A DNA stretch of 26,888 nucleotides. It comes from MED660 sp002691025. GTDB lineage: Bacteria > Myxococcota_A > UBA9160 > UBA4427. Location of the stretch: contig NHDZ02000053.1 of the NCBI GenBank assembly GCA_002170485.2, forward strand, positions 1-26,888. Direction: 5' to 3'. Both the position numbers and the translations under genes were made by a program. Positions 7,292 through 15,622 of this stretch are shown here, piece by piece. Below the pieces are notes generated by a model. The model did no database searches and was not told the origin of the DNA. It was given only the letters and a program-made list of their open reading frames with translations. Numbering within the stretch: the stretch's first letter is position 1; every line of letters starts with the position of its first letter.

Positions 7292-8236
7292 ATGGCGGAC
7301 GCCCGCTTCTACCGCAAAGCGCTTGAAGATGTGGGACGAGGTGTCTTCGCATGGATGCAGCCCGATGGCTCGTGGGGCTACAGCAATGCGGGACTGATCA
7401 CCGACGGAGACGAGTGCCTCCTGGTCGACACGCTCTTCGATCTGGCCCTCACCCGCGAAATGCTGGCGGCTATGCGGGACGCGACCCCCGCGGCCCGGTT
7501 GATTGACGCCCTGGTCAACACGCATGCCAACGGCGACCACACCTTCGGCAATCAGCTTGTGAAGGAGGCTCGCATCATCGCCTCTCGAAGCAGCGCCGAA
7601 GAAATGGAAGAAGTCACCCCGGCGGTCCTGGCCGGCATGATGCATATGGCGGATCAAATGGGCTCGGCCGGAGACTATTTGAAGCGGATCTTCGGCGCCT
7701 TCACCTTCGATGGCATCGACTCCACCCTGCCCACGCACACCTTTGAAGGCGAGATGACCCACACCGTGGGTGACAAGCCGATCCAACTCATTGAAGTCGG
7801 CCCCGCGCACACCCGGGGCGATGTGATCGTCCACGACCCCGTGGACGGCGTCGTCTTTACGGGCGATATCCTGTTCATTGACGGCACGCCCCTCATGTGG
7901 GAAGGCCCCGTAGAGAACTGGATCCGCGCCTGCGACCGGATCATCGAGCTTGAACCCAAGGTCATCGTCCCCGGGCACGGCCCCCTCACCGACGTGGCGG
8001 GCGTGCGAGGCGTGCAACGCTATCTGGCCTTCATTCGCGATGAATCCCGGGTTCGCTTTGACGCCGGCCTCTCAGCCGAAGAGGCCATTCGGGACATCGC
8101 CCTGGACGACTTTTCGTCCTGGCTCGACTCGGAGAGAATCGTAATCAACGTTCATACCCTCTACCGGGAATTCGGCTCCAAGGAGCCGACACCGGACCTC
8201 CCGTCGTTGTTTTCCCTGATGTCCGAATTGGCCTGA
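7292..8236 (+). CDS. Metallo-beta-lactamase-fold hydrolase with HxNxDH metal motif
   Basis: This 314-residue protein has no signal peptide. It shows MBL-fold motifs in order: THANGDH (77-83), AHTRGD (172-177) with His173, FTGD (189-192) with Asp192, and PGHGP (227-231) with His229. The standard HxHxDH is altered, with the second His replaced by Asn80, a variant I know from a subset of cyclase-like or lactonase-like MBL proteins. The substrate is unknown. An AAGGGAG site precedes the ATG. The gene begins 34 bases after the TPR gene and may be read from the TonB operon promoter, although the functional link is unclear. Confidence 0.9.
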   Translation: MADARFYRKALEDVGRGVFAWMQPDGSWGYSNAGLITDGDECLLVDTLFDLALTREMLAAMRDATPAARLIDALVNTHANGDHTFGNQLVKEARIIASRSSAEEMEEVTPAVLAGMMHMADQMGSAGDYLKRIFGAFTFDGIDSTLPTHTFEGEMTHTVGDKPIQLIEVGPAHTRGDVIVHDPVDGVVFTGDILFIDGTPLMWEGPVENWIRACDRIIELEPKVIVPGHGPLTDVAGVRGVQRYLAFIRDESRVRFDAGLSAEEAIRDIALDDFSSWLDSERIVINVHTLYREFGSKEPTPDLPSLFSLMSELA

Positions 8237-8237
8237 G

Positions 8238-8255
8238 GAGGCCTGGGAAGGCCTC
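8238..8255. terminator. Small inverted repeat between convergent genes
   Basis: GAGGCC at 8238-8243 pairs with GGCCTC at 8250-8255 around a 6-base loop, in the 26-base gap between the convergent MBL and AsmA genes. It could act as a two-way terminator. There is no T-run on either side, so the call is weak. Confidence 0.3.
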
Positions 8256-8262
8256 TGGGCTC

Positions 8263-11200
8263 TCAGTCGTGGATCTTCTGCGCCGGCTGGAAGGCTTCCA
8301 TCTGCTTCACTTCCTTTGAGGCCAGAACCGACTCACAGGTTTCGGGACTCGAAAGGAAGTCCATCACCGAAGGGATGTTCAAGCCGGTCGAAGCCATCAT
8401 GCTTCCAGTCCGGCTTCCAAGGCCAATCACGGCCTGCCCGAATTGAGGCGTCACGCGATCTACGACTCGGAGAGTTCGACCAATCAACCCCCGGGCCAGA
8501 TCTGTCACCGTCTGCAGCGGTTCGGGACGGATCGTGAGATCTTCCAGGGGCCCCTCGATCCGAATGGCGGCCGTCACCGACCGAGCAATCGTGCGCTTCA
8601 GATGGGGTCGGAGAAGTAGATCCAGATGATCCGTGTTCAGATTGAGTACACCAAGGCCTCGCACAAGCTTCACGGGCGTGTCCCACAAAAGCGCCTGGGT
8701 GCTCAGCACCCCTTTCTCTGAGGTCAGTGAAGCGATCAGGCAATTCATAGGCTGCTCGTCACTGGAGCCGGCGCCCCCCTCAAAGCCCAATTGAAGCGCA
8801 TTCGCATAGCGGTCCAGAACGGTGCCGTGACTCACATGAAGCAGGCCTTTTCCATTCAATCCGGCGATGAGCTGCTTCCGCGTATTCCCCTGGGTCTCAA
8901 GGTCCAGAACCAACTCGGCTCCCCCCGAAATAGCGCGCGGCTGCCCGAGCCAACCCACGATCGCCTTGACGTCCAGACCGTGAGCGGCCACGCCAAGCGC
9001 CAGGTCGGGAACCTCTTTGCGAGCGTCCACATGGCCGCGAATCTGGACCCCGCCCTCAGGCCATTTCATGTCGAAACGTGGACCTCGCAGTACGCCGCCG
9101 CTCCACTGGACCTTGAAGAGCATATCCTGCCCCACCCAGCCATCACCCAGGGCCACCTCGCCCGCACTCAGGGAGACATCGGCTTCCGTCTCAGACAGCC
9201 AACTCCAATCGACGCTTGAATCCGTATCCGATTTCGAAACAGGCGACGCCTTCTTGGGAGCCAAGGCTGACTCCTCGCGAAAAGCCCGAGACGCCCGGGG
9301 AAGACTCAACCGGTCTATGGCCAGCCGAAGACCGAAGCGAGGGACCGACTGGCCCTTCTGCCAACTGGCATCGCCGGTCAAACGCGCACGCCCGAGTCCC
9401 AGCACGACGTCCTCGAACGTCCACGCCTCGGCGCTTCCGTCAAACCGTGCATTCATGGAAACAGGGGACCAGGGTGGCAGTGATCGCCCGGCCAGCCCAT
9501 CAAATTCGGCAAGGCTATCGGCNTTGACGGACAGCGTTCCCTTTGCGCCGTAGAGTGCATCGCCCTTCAAATCAACNCGNCCCGTCACACTGAGCGAAAG
9601 ATCTCCCTTTACATCAACATGGATCTCCAGATCATCCAGGCTGGGCGCACTCGTCTCNTCCATATTCCACGTAAGCCCAAGCTGAACTGAATCCAGGTGA
9701 TCCAGCAAGGCTTCACGTCCGGGAAGACCCAGGGGTGGGTTTTCAATTCTCGAATCGAGCCTGACCTGCAGCCCCGACTGNTTCGGCCANACACTCTTNC
9801 CACTGCCCGAAAGACGCAACCATTCACCGGAGTCGGTGCCCACCTTGCCCTTCAGGCTCGTCAGGACCCAGGGCCCCCCCGACCAATCCAACTGAGCCGA
9901 AACATCCGCCGGCCCCATGGCCAGCACGTGGGCGACCGCGGCTTTCTGTGAGGTCTCAGCCAACGCCGAGGTCACCCGATCTCCCGTCTCGCCCGGCACT
10001 CCCTCCAGAGATTGAACCACCGCCTTGAGTGCGGGCGCCTTCAGCGTCAAGAGCACCCCGCCCTTTTGAGCCTTGACCCCTCCCCGATAGGAACCGTTCG
10101 CCGTCATCATCACGCCGGAATCGAGTTCGACTTGAACCTTCATCCCCTCAATCACAGGCTCCGAAAAAGACCCCCGAAGATCCGCCTCCCCGGCAACGGT
10201 CTTGATCGGAGGCACCTGGAGATCCAGAGCGTGAAGCAGCCCAGACGGGGAAGTGCTCTTCAGTACGACATCCGCATCCAGCCCCTGGCCATTCAAGACG
10301 TCCACAACAGAACCGGAAACGGCGAGATCCAAAGCCTCTCCCATTCCCAACCGCAGATCGCCCTTCGTCACAGAAAGACCGTCGGTCCCCTTCCCGAGGA
10401 AGTGTCCTGAAAACGAAACGGCCTTGATTTCCTGAGCGGGCCCCACCCACTCCGGCTCCGAGAACTTCTTCGCCAGCCGCCCGGGCGCTTCACTGGAAAC
10501 CGTGAAATCCAGGGAAACAGCGGACAAATCCGGGATCTGGCCCAGGAATCCCTTCAGGCTGGCCTTCAAGACCTTTCCTGCATAGCTCGCATTGAGATCC
10601 ACCTGCAGGCCCGTTTCTTTTCCAGAAGTGGGAGACTTCGCATCCAGCCTGAAATCGCCGGCCAGATCGATGAGATCCTCATCGAAGTGGCCCTCCAACT
10701 GGAGCTTCCCGGCCTCCTTCTCGCCAGGACGGGTCAGGTTCAGCTGCACCGACTCCAACGCGAATGCACTGCCAGAAGCTTCGTCGCGATAACGCAGGGC
10801 AAGATCTTCGACTCGAAACTCCTGCACGCGCCCCACCACCGAATTGGCCTCAAAATCGTCCTCGTCGGAGGTCGGGCTCTTCTCCGTGGAAAGCGCCCCG
10901 GTCTGCCAATTCGCGCGGCCGTCTTGATCCCGCACAAGCGAGACCTCCACGTCATCCACAACCAGTTCCTGCAGAGTCAGTTGCCACTCGATCAAGGACT
11001 GGACCAAACTGAGCCTGAGCCGGAGACTCCCGACCTTGACCAGGGGCGACTTGGGGTCGAATTCCTCGTTGGTCAGGGTCAACCCCTGGGCGACCAACCC
11101 CGGCAGCGGAAACCAGGAGAATTCCAATGGAGCCGAAAGGACCACGGTGTAGCCACTGGCCTCGGAGAGGCGCTCCGTGAGCGTCTGCTGGACCTCTTTC

Positions 11201-11286
11201 GAAGTAATCAGACCGTCAATCCAGCGAGCCGCGAAAATCACCCCCAGGACAACCAGGACTGCCAGTCCAAGCCATACGCGCCGCAA
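8263..11286 (-). CDS. AsmA-family protein
   Basis: This 1007-residue protein has an N-terminal membrane anchor (about 4-20) and a very long beta-rich periplasmic part. The N-terminal AsmA signature appears as a segment with SGYTVVLSAPLEFSWFPLPG followed by LTLTNE. The C-terminal AsmA region shows GGAELVLDLETQG and LIAGLNGKGLLHVSHGTVLD near residues 795-835. AsmA-like proteins are envelope proteins related to bridge-like lipid carriers and affect outer-membrane assembly or phospholipid transport; the exact role here is unknown. The start is a TTG at 11284-11286 after GGGGGGA; no in-frame ATG lies nearby. Several ambiguous bases at about 9523-9800 leave a few residues undetermined. Long open frames on the opposite strand across this gene are shadows. 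Confidence 0.93.
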   Translation of the reverse strand: MRRVWLGLAVLVVLGVIFAARWIDGLITSKEVQQTLTERLSEASGYTVVLSAPLEFSWFPLPGLVAQGLTLTNEEFDPKSPLVKVGSLRLRLSLVQSLIEWQLTLQELVVDDVEVSLVRDQDGRANWQTGALSTEKSPTSDEDDFEANSVVGRVQEFRVEDLALRYRDEASGSAFALESVQLNLTRPGEKEAGKLQLEGHFDEDLIDLAGDFRLDAKSPTSGKETGLQVDLNASYAGKVLKASLKGFLGQIPDLSAVSLDFTVSSEAPGRLAKKFSEPEWVGPAQEIKAVSFSGHFLGKGTDGLSVTKGDLRLGMGEALDLAVSGSVVDVLNGQGLDADVVLKSTSPSGLLHALDLQVPPIKTVAGEADLRGSFSEPVIEGMKVQVELDSGVMMTANGSYRGGVKAQKGGVLLTLKAPALKAVVQSLEGVPGETGDRVTSALAETSQKAAVAHVLAMGPADVSAQLDWSGGPWVLTSLKGKVGTDSGEWLRLSGSXKSXWPXQSGLQVRLDSRIENPPLGLPGREALLDHLDSVQLGLTWNMXETSAPSLDDLEIHVDVKGDLSLSVTXXVDLKGDALYGAKGTLSVXADSLAEFDGLAGRSLPPWSPVSMNARFDGSAEAWTFEDVVLGLGRARLTGDASWQKGQSVPRFGLRLAIDRLSLPRASRAFREESALAPKKASPVSKSDTDSSVDWSWLSETEADVSLSAGEVALGDGWVGQDMLFKVQWSGGVLRGPRFDMKWPEGGVQIRGHVDARKEVPDLALGVAAHGLDVKAIVGWLGQPRAISGGAELVLDLETQGNTRKQLIAGLNGKGLLHVSHGTVLDRYANALQLGFEGGAGSSDEQPMNCLIASLTSEKGVLSTQALLWDTPVKLVRGLGVLNLNTDHLDLLLRPHLKRTIARSVTAAIRIEGPLEDLTIRPEPLQTVTDLARGLIGRTLRVVDRVTPQFGQAVIGLGSRTGSMMASTGLNIPSVMDFLSSPETCESVLASKEVKQMEAFQPAQKIHD

Positions 11287-11427
11287 AAGATCCCCCCTGC
11301 CCCTCTTCCCCTGAGAAAAAAACCTACACTCGCCCCCTGGAACACAAGGCCGTTTGAGACACANAGCNACTCGACGCGGCGCGANCCAAGAAGAAANTCC
11401 ATCTCTATCTTAGCGGAGTCCTCCGAC

Positions 11428-12762
11428 ATGAAACCCGGCTATCCACAAACGACCTTGNGAAATCCGACCGAGAGCCCGGCCTACACCCGCTACATACTGG
11501 CCCTGCTTACCACCGTCTATGTTGTCAACTACGTCGACCGGAATCTGCTGGCCATCCTTCTTCAATCCATCAAGGAAGACCTGCTGCTCACGGACAGTGA
11601 ACTGGGACTCCTTTCGGGAACCGCTTTTGGCATCTTCTACGCAACCCTGGGCGTCCCGATTGCCCGATTGGCCGATCTCTTCTCCCGGAAGTGGGTGATC
11701 GTCGGCTCTCTCACGATCTGGAGCGGTATGACGGCCCTCTGCGGAAGCGCGGCCGGGTTCACAAGCCTTCTACTCTACCGAGTAGGGGTGGGCGTGGGCG
11801 AAGCCGGCGGCAGCCCCCCCTCGCACTCCATCATCTCGGATCTCTACTCCGAAGAGAAAAGGGGCACAGCCCTGGGAATCTTTTCCCTCGGTGTCCCCAT
11901 CGGAATCTTGATTGGTCTCATGGCCGGAGGCTGGCTCAACGAAGAACTGGGCTGGAGAGCCGCCTTCTGGGTCATGGGGGTGCCTGGCCTGCTCCTGTCC
12001 ATCCTGGTTGGACTGACACTCCGGGAGCCGGCTCGAGCCGGAGTCGGCGCAGGCGCAGGCGCGAAGAGCGTGTCCCACTACTCGGCCAGACAGGTCTTCG
12101 CCTATCTGATGAGCCTGCCGAGCTTCCGCCACACCGCCATTGCGTCCGCACTCTATGCTTTCGTTGGCTACAGCGTGGTCAACTGGAGCCCCTCGTTCCT
12201 GATGCGCTCCTATGGGATGGAAAGTGGAGCCATTGGAACCGCTCTCTCGCTGATCATCGGCCTCGGAGGCGGGGTCGGCGTCTACCTGGGAGGGTTTCTT
12301 TCGGATCGCTGGGCCTCTCGCGATCCCCGCGGTCGAGTCTACGTGCCCGCGCTGGCCATGGCCGCCTCACTTCCGTTCTCCGTGCTGACGTACTGGGTGG
12401 ACAGCGCCGCTCTTTCCCTCGCCCTCTTGATCGTGCCGTCCCTACTCGGCCTCATGTATCAGGGGCCGGCCTTTGCCGTGACCCAGACCCTGGCGACTCC
12501 CTTGATGCGATCCACGGCCGCGGCCATTCTCCTCTTCTTCATCAACATCATCGGACTCGCCTGCGGACCCGCTGTCACAGGTTTTCTCAGCGACGCCCTG
12601 GAGCCCACCATGGGGGACGAGTCTCTTCGCTACGCCCTGATGAGCATCTCCTTGCTCCTGCCCTGGGCCGCCTATCACTTCTGGGCGGCCGGCCGCACCC
12701 TGGTGGCCGATATCAACACCGCTGAAAATCAAGCGCGCACGGAGATCAGCGAAGCTTCCTGA
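11428..12762 (+). CDS. MFS transporter, spinster-like family
   Basis: This 444-residue inner-membrane carrier has about 12 hydrophobic segments. The opening TRYILALLTTVYVVNYVDRN (20-39) and SELGLLSGTAFGIFYATLGV (57-76) followed by PIARLADLFSRK match spinster-like MFS proteins common in environmental bacteria. The charged loop GVPIARLADLFSRK is MFS motif A. The substrate cannot be inferred. The start at 11428 follows GGAG in the leader; the frame is open far upstream, but only as the shadow of AsmA. An ambiguous base at 11459 affects residue 11. The last 17 bases overlap the end of the convergent enoyl-CoA isomerase-like gene. It is divergent from asmA across about 140 bases. Confidence 0.92.
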   Translation: MKPGYPQTTLXNPTESPAYTRYILALLTTVYVVNYVDRNLLAILLQSIKEDLLLTDSELGLLSGTAFGIFYATLGVPIARLADLFSRKWVIVGSLTIWSGMTALCGSAAGFTSLLLYRVGVGVGEAGGSPPSHSIISDLYSEEKRGTALGIFSLGVPIGILIGLMAGGWLNEELGWRAAFWVMGVPGLLLSILVGLTLREPARAGVGAGAGAKSVSHYSARQVFAYLMSLPSFRHTAIASALYAFVGYSVVNWSPSFLMRSYGMESGAIGTALSLIIGLGGGVGVYLGGFLSDRWASRDPRGRVYVPALAMAASLPFSVLTYWVDSAALSLALLIVPSLLGLMYQGPAFAVTQTLATPLMRSTAAAILLFFINIIGLACGPAVTGFLSDALEPTMGDESLRYALMSISLLLPWAAYHFWAAGRTLVADINTAENQARTEISEAS

Positions 12763-13516
12763 AGTCAGGCTTGCGTTTCTCCATGAAGGCCGTAATCGCT
12801 TCCACATTCTCGGGCGAGCCCACCTGCTGCTTCATTCCCTCTTGTTCGGCCTTCTCCGCGGCCCAGATCGCATCCAGGTGCGGGGCTCTCAGGGTTCGCT
12901 TCGTCGCCTGCAGGGCTCCCACAGGCCACTGAGCCATCTCGCGCGCCTTCTCAAGCGTCGCACCGAGGACCTCTTCGTCCGGCCACTTCAGCGCGGCAAT
13001 GCCCGAAGAAACGGCCCGGTCCGCGTCGATCCACTCGGCGGTAAAAAAGAGTTCAGCCGCACGCTGATAACCGATGACGGCCTGCAGCATATAACTACTG
13101 GCCGCCTCCGGAACGAGACCCAGACTCACAAAGGGAAGCCGTAGCCGAAGACTCTCCCCCACGTAGACCAGGTCACAATGAAACAGACAGGTTGCCCCAA
13201 AGCCGACACCGACCCCACGAGCCGCCGCCAGAAGCGGCTTATCAAACTCATACAGGGCCCTCATGGTCTGGAGGAAAGGGTGTTCCTCGCCCTCTTCGAT
13301 TCCACCCCCCAACATCTCACTCAGGTCCTGCCCCGCGGAGAAGTCCCGCCCCGCCCCAGTCAAAACCACCACCGCCACGGATGGATCCGTGCGAGCCTCC
13401 GAAAGAGACGCGTGCAAGGCGCGCCAAAGCGCCAGATTGTAGGCGTTCTTCTTCTCAGGGCGATTCAAGGTCAAAAGCAGCACACCGTCTTCGAGCGTTT
13501 TCAATATCGGTTCCAT
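12746..13516 (-). CDS. Crotonase-family protein, enoyl-CoA isomerase (ECI2)-like
   Basis: This 256-residue crotonase-fold enzyme acts on acyl-CoA. FSAGQDLSEM (59-68) and KPLLAAARGVGVGFG (93-107) build the oxyanion hole and CoA site. The two glutamates used by true hydratases (E144 and E164 in rat crotonase) align with Thr109 and Phe129. Glu137 in PFVSLGLVPEAASSYML (128-144) matches the catalytic glutamate of peroxisomal ECI2-type delta3-delta2 enoyl-CoA isomerases. I therefore expect isomerase rather than hydratase activity in unsaturated fatty-acid oxidation; this rests on hand alignment. The ATG at 13514-13516 fits the family's usual N-terminus, while a longer frame start upstream adds non-family residues. 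The ribosome-binding site is weak. Confidence 0.9.
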   Translation of the reverse strand: MEPILKTLEDGVLLLTLNRPEKKNAYNLALWRALHASLSEARTDPSVAVVVLTGAGRDFSAGQDLSEMLGGGIEEGEEHPFLQTMRALYEFDKPLLAAARGVGVGFGATCLFHCDLVYVGESLRLRLPFVSLGLVPEAASSYMLQAVIGYQRAAELFFTAEWIDADRAVSSGIAALKWPDEEVLGATLEKAREMAQWPVGALQATKRTLRAPHLDAIWAAEKAEQEGMKQQVGSPENVEAITAFMEKRKPDFRKLR

Positions 13517-13653
13517 GTCCCGAGTATAGGCGCCGGAACCCGGCCTGTAGACCCCCCAAAGCCCCGGAAGGACAAGCCCCACACCCGAACCCGAAATGGC
13601 GCAGCCTTCGTGCTCTACAGCGCTATCCTCTCGCCTCGTAAAGCGGAGTCCTC

Positions 13654-15606
13654 ATGAAGCCGATCCTCCACGGACCTGAAAAACTGGAAGACCAGGGGCT
13701 GGGTTCTCATCAAACCGAATCCGGCGACCGAGCCATCGCGTCTCTCCTTTGCGACTCCAGCGTCTCAGAGCAGGTCGATCTCGTTCTCACCTACAGGCAC
13801 GGCGAAGCCGGAGATGNATNCGATGGACACTACGAGGCNTGGTCGCGCCGAGGGCGGGTACGTTTTCGNCGCTGGATCACAGCCGAAGGACTCGCNTTTG
13901 AAGTCATCGANATCCTCGGCGAAAACCCNTTGGCCAACCAGGACCCCCACGCGTTGAAGAACGTGCAGGAGGAGATCGAGGCGTCCATACAATCGGGTTT
14001 CGATGGACGGGACCCCAGCCGACGATTCATCGGGCCAGAACAGCAAAGCTACCCTCATGCCTACGAGCGGATCGCTCAACTCTTCGATTCACCGCACGCG
14101 CCCGACCTCGTGATCTCGCCCAAGGACTGGACCTTCGGCTCCCAGCCCGGCACCCACGGTGGACTGCACGTTCGCCAATCCCGATCTCCACTCTGGTTTG
14201 TGGGCCCGGGGATACGGCCCGGTGGGTATGGAGACGCGGCCCGGGCCGTGGATATCGCCCCCACGGCGCTTCGAGCCCTGGGCTTCCCACTCATCAANGG
14301 NCGNGACCGNACCGGACGCACGTCAGAGGAAAGAGGNNCNCCGCCGGACGTCTACCTCGCGCGCCAGGANGGANCCGTGCTCGAAGACATCTTCACTCCG
14401 GACGGAGAACGCCCCGAACATCTCTACCTCTTCCTGCTTGACGGACTCCATCCCACCGAACTCGACGAATGGCTCGATGACGATCCGGACCGACTCCCGG
14501 CGTTNCGAAGGCTCAGGGATAGCGCCGCAATCCTGACTTCGGGCTCCATCGTAAATTTCCCCTCCATCACCTGGCCCAGTCATACCACCATCGCCACCAG
14601 TGCATGGTGTGGCCATCACGGAGTGGTCAATCCGAGTTACTACCTTCGCGACAAGAAGAAGATGATCTCACCCCAGGGCGAACAGATTGGAACCGAACAC
14701 TATGCCAGTCGCGACGTCGAGTCCCTCTATGAAGCTTTCAGCCGAGTCCGAGGCACCGATCAGATCAGCGCAGCCATCCATGCGCCCTTCGGCCGAGGCG
14801 CCACCCATGCCGTCCTCGAACATCGAAACCTTTGTGACAAGCAGGCCCTGAAGGCGGCCACTCCCCGCTATGCCCAGGACGAAGACCCCCGCTGGCGTAC
14901 GGATGAGGACCCCTCTTTGGCAAACGAATCCATCCTGGACAGCCGGGGACTCGCGCAAGTCGAGCAACTCTTCCAGAACCCCGATCAGAAAGCGCCCGAC
15001 TTCGTCTTCCATGAACTCGTCTTGACCGACGGAGTGGGTCATGCCCACGGGCCTCACTCCGAAGGAAGCCGAGCCGCACTCGAAGAGTCCGATCGACGTA
15101 TCGGACAGGTTCTACGGATCCTCGAAGAATCAGGCCAGCTCGAGCGGACTCTTTTCATTGTCACCTCCGACCACGGCATGGCGCCCCAGGATGCGGAACT
15201 CGCCGCCAACCCCGGCCGGCAGATCGAGAGAGCCGGCCTCAAGGCAGAGGTCTCCGACATCATGATCTGGCTTCACGATGTCCGCATCGAAGTCACTCGA
15301 GCGGCCGACGGTCGGACCGGGCGCGTGCGCATCTACGAAGGCAACGCCGACCCGGATGGGGTCCGTGCACCCCTCTCTGATATCTCCGTCACGGTGAGCC
15401 ACAGGGCCTCTCGCGAGAACTCCAAGAACCTGGCTCAGGGCGAAACCAATGCGTCAGGGATCTTCGGCTTCCCAACCCCACCGGATTGCGCGAACCACGA
15501 GATCGAGATCGTGGTGAAGTCGGACCACCACAACACCCGGCGCATCAGGATGGACGAAACCACGCCGGCCAGCGGGCTTGGCGAACGCCTCTACGGCCCG
15601 AACTGA
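13654..15606 (+). CDS. Alkaline-phosphatase-superfamily phosphodiesterase with permuted domain order
   Basis: This 650-residue protein has no signal peptide. The C-terminal half carries the first part of the nucleotide pyrophosphatase/phosphodiesterase fold: LYLFLLDGL (257-265), the nucleophile region FPSITWPSHTTIATS (302-316), LTDGVGHAHGPH (457-468) and TSDHGM (504-509). The part that normally follows SDHGM lies instead in the N-terminal half: VISPKDWTF (153-161), GTHGG with the last metal-ligand His (166-170), PLWFVGPGIRPGGYG (179-193) and VDIAPTALRALG (199-210). A beta-sandwich-like domain resembling carboxypeptidase regulatory repeats (about 541-635, with GETNASGIFGF) ends the protein. 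The substrate is unknown. Ambiguous bases at about 13817-14505 leave some residues undetermined but keep the frame. The leader AGCGGAGTCCTC abuts the ATG. Confidence 0.88.
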   Translation: MKPILHGPEKLEDQGLGSHQTESGDRAIASLLCDSSVSEQVDLVLTYRHGEAGDXXDGHYEXWSRRGRVRFXRWITAEGLXFEVIXILGENXLANQDPHALKNVQEEIEASIQSGFDGRDPSRRFIGPEQQSYPHAYERIAQLFDSPHAPDLVISPKDWTFGSQPGTHGGLHVRQSRSPLWFVGPGIRPGGYGDAARAVDIAPTALRALGFPLIXXXDXTGRTSEERXXPPDVYLARQXGXVLEDIFTPDGERPEHLYLFLLDGLHPTELDEWLDDDPDRLPAXRRLRDSAAILTSGSIVNFPSITWPSHTTIATSAWCGHHGVVNPSYYLRDKKKMISPQGEQIGTEHYASRDVESLYEAFSRVRGTDQISAAIHAPFGRGATHAVLEHRNLCDKQALKAATPRYAQDEDPRWRTDEDPSLANESILDSRGLAQVEQLFQNPDQKAPDFVFHELVLTDGVGHAHGPHSEGSRAALEESDRRIGQVLRILEESGQLERTLFIVTSDHGMAPQDAELAANPGRQIERAGLKAEVSDIMIWLHDVRIEVTRAADGRTGRVRIYEGNADPDGVRAPLSDISVTVSHRASRENSKNLAQGETNASGIFGFPTPPDCANHEIEIVVKSDHHNTRRIRMDETTPASGLGERLYGPN

Positions 15607-15622
15607 TCACGCGGGAAGGCAA

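Noticed and set aside
10687..11427. Long plus-strand open frame joined in phase to the front of the MFS gene
   Set aside because: It is antisense to the AsmA gene, has no domain-like composition, and the MFS product has its own ATG and ribosome-binding site at 11428.
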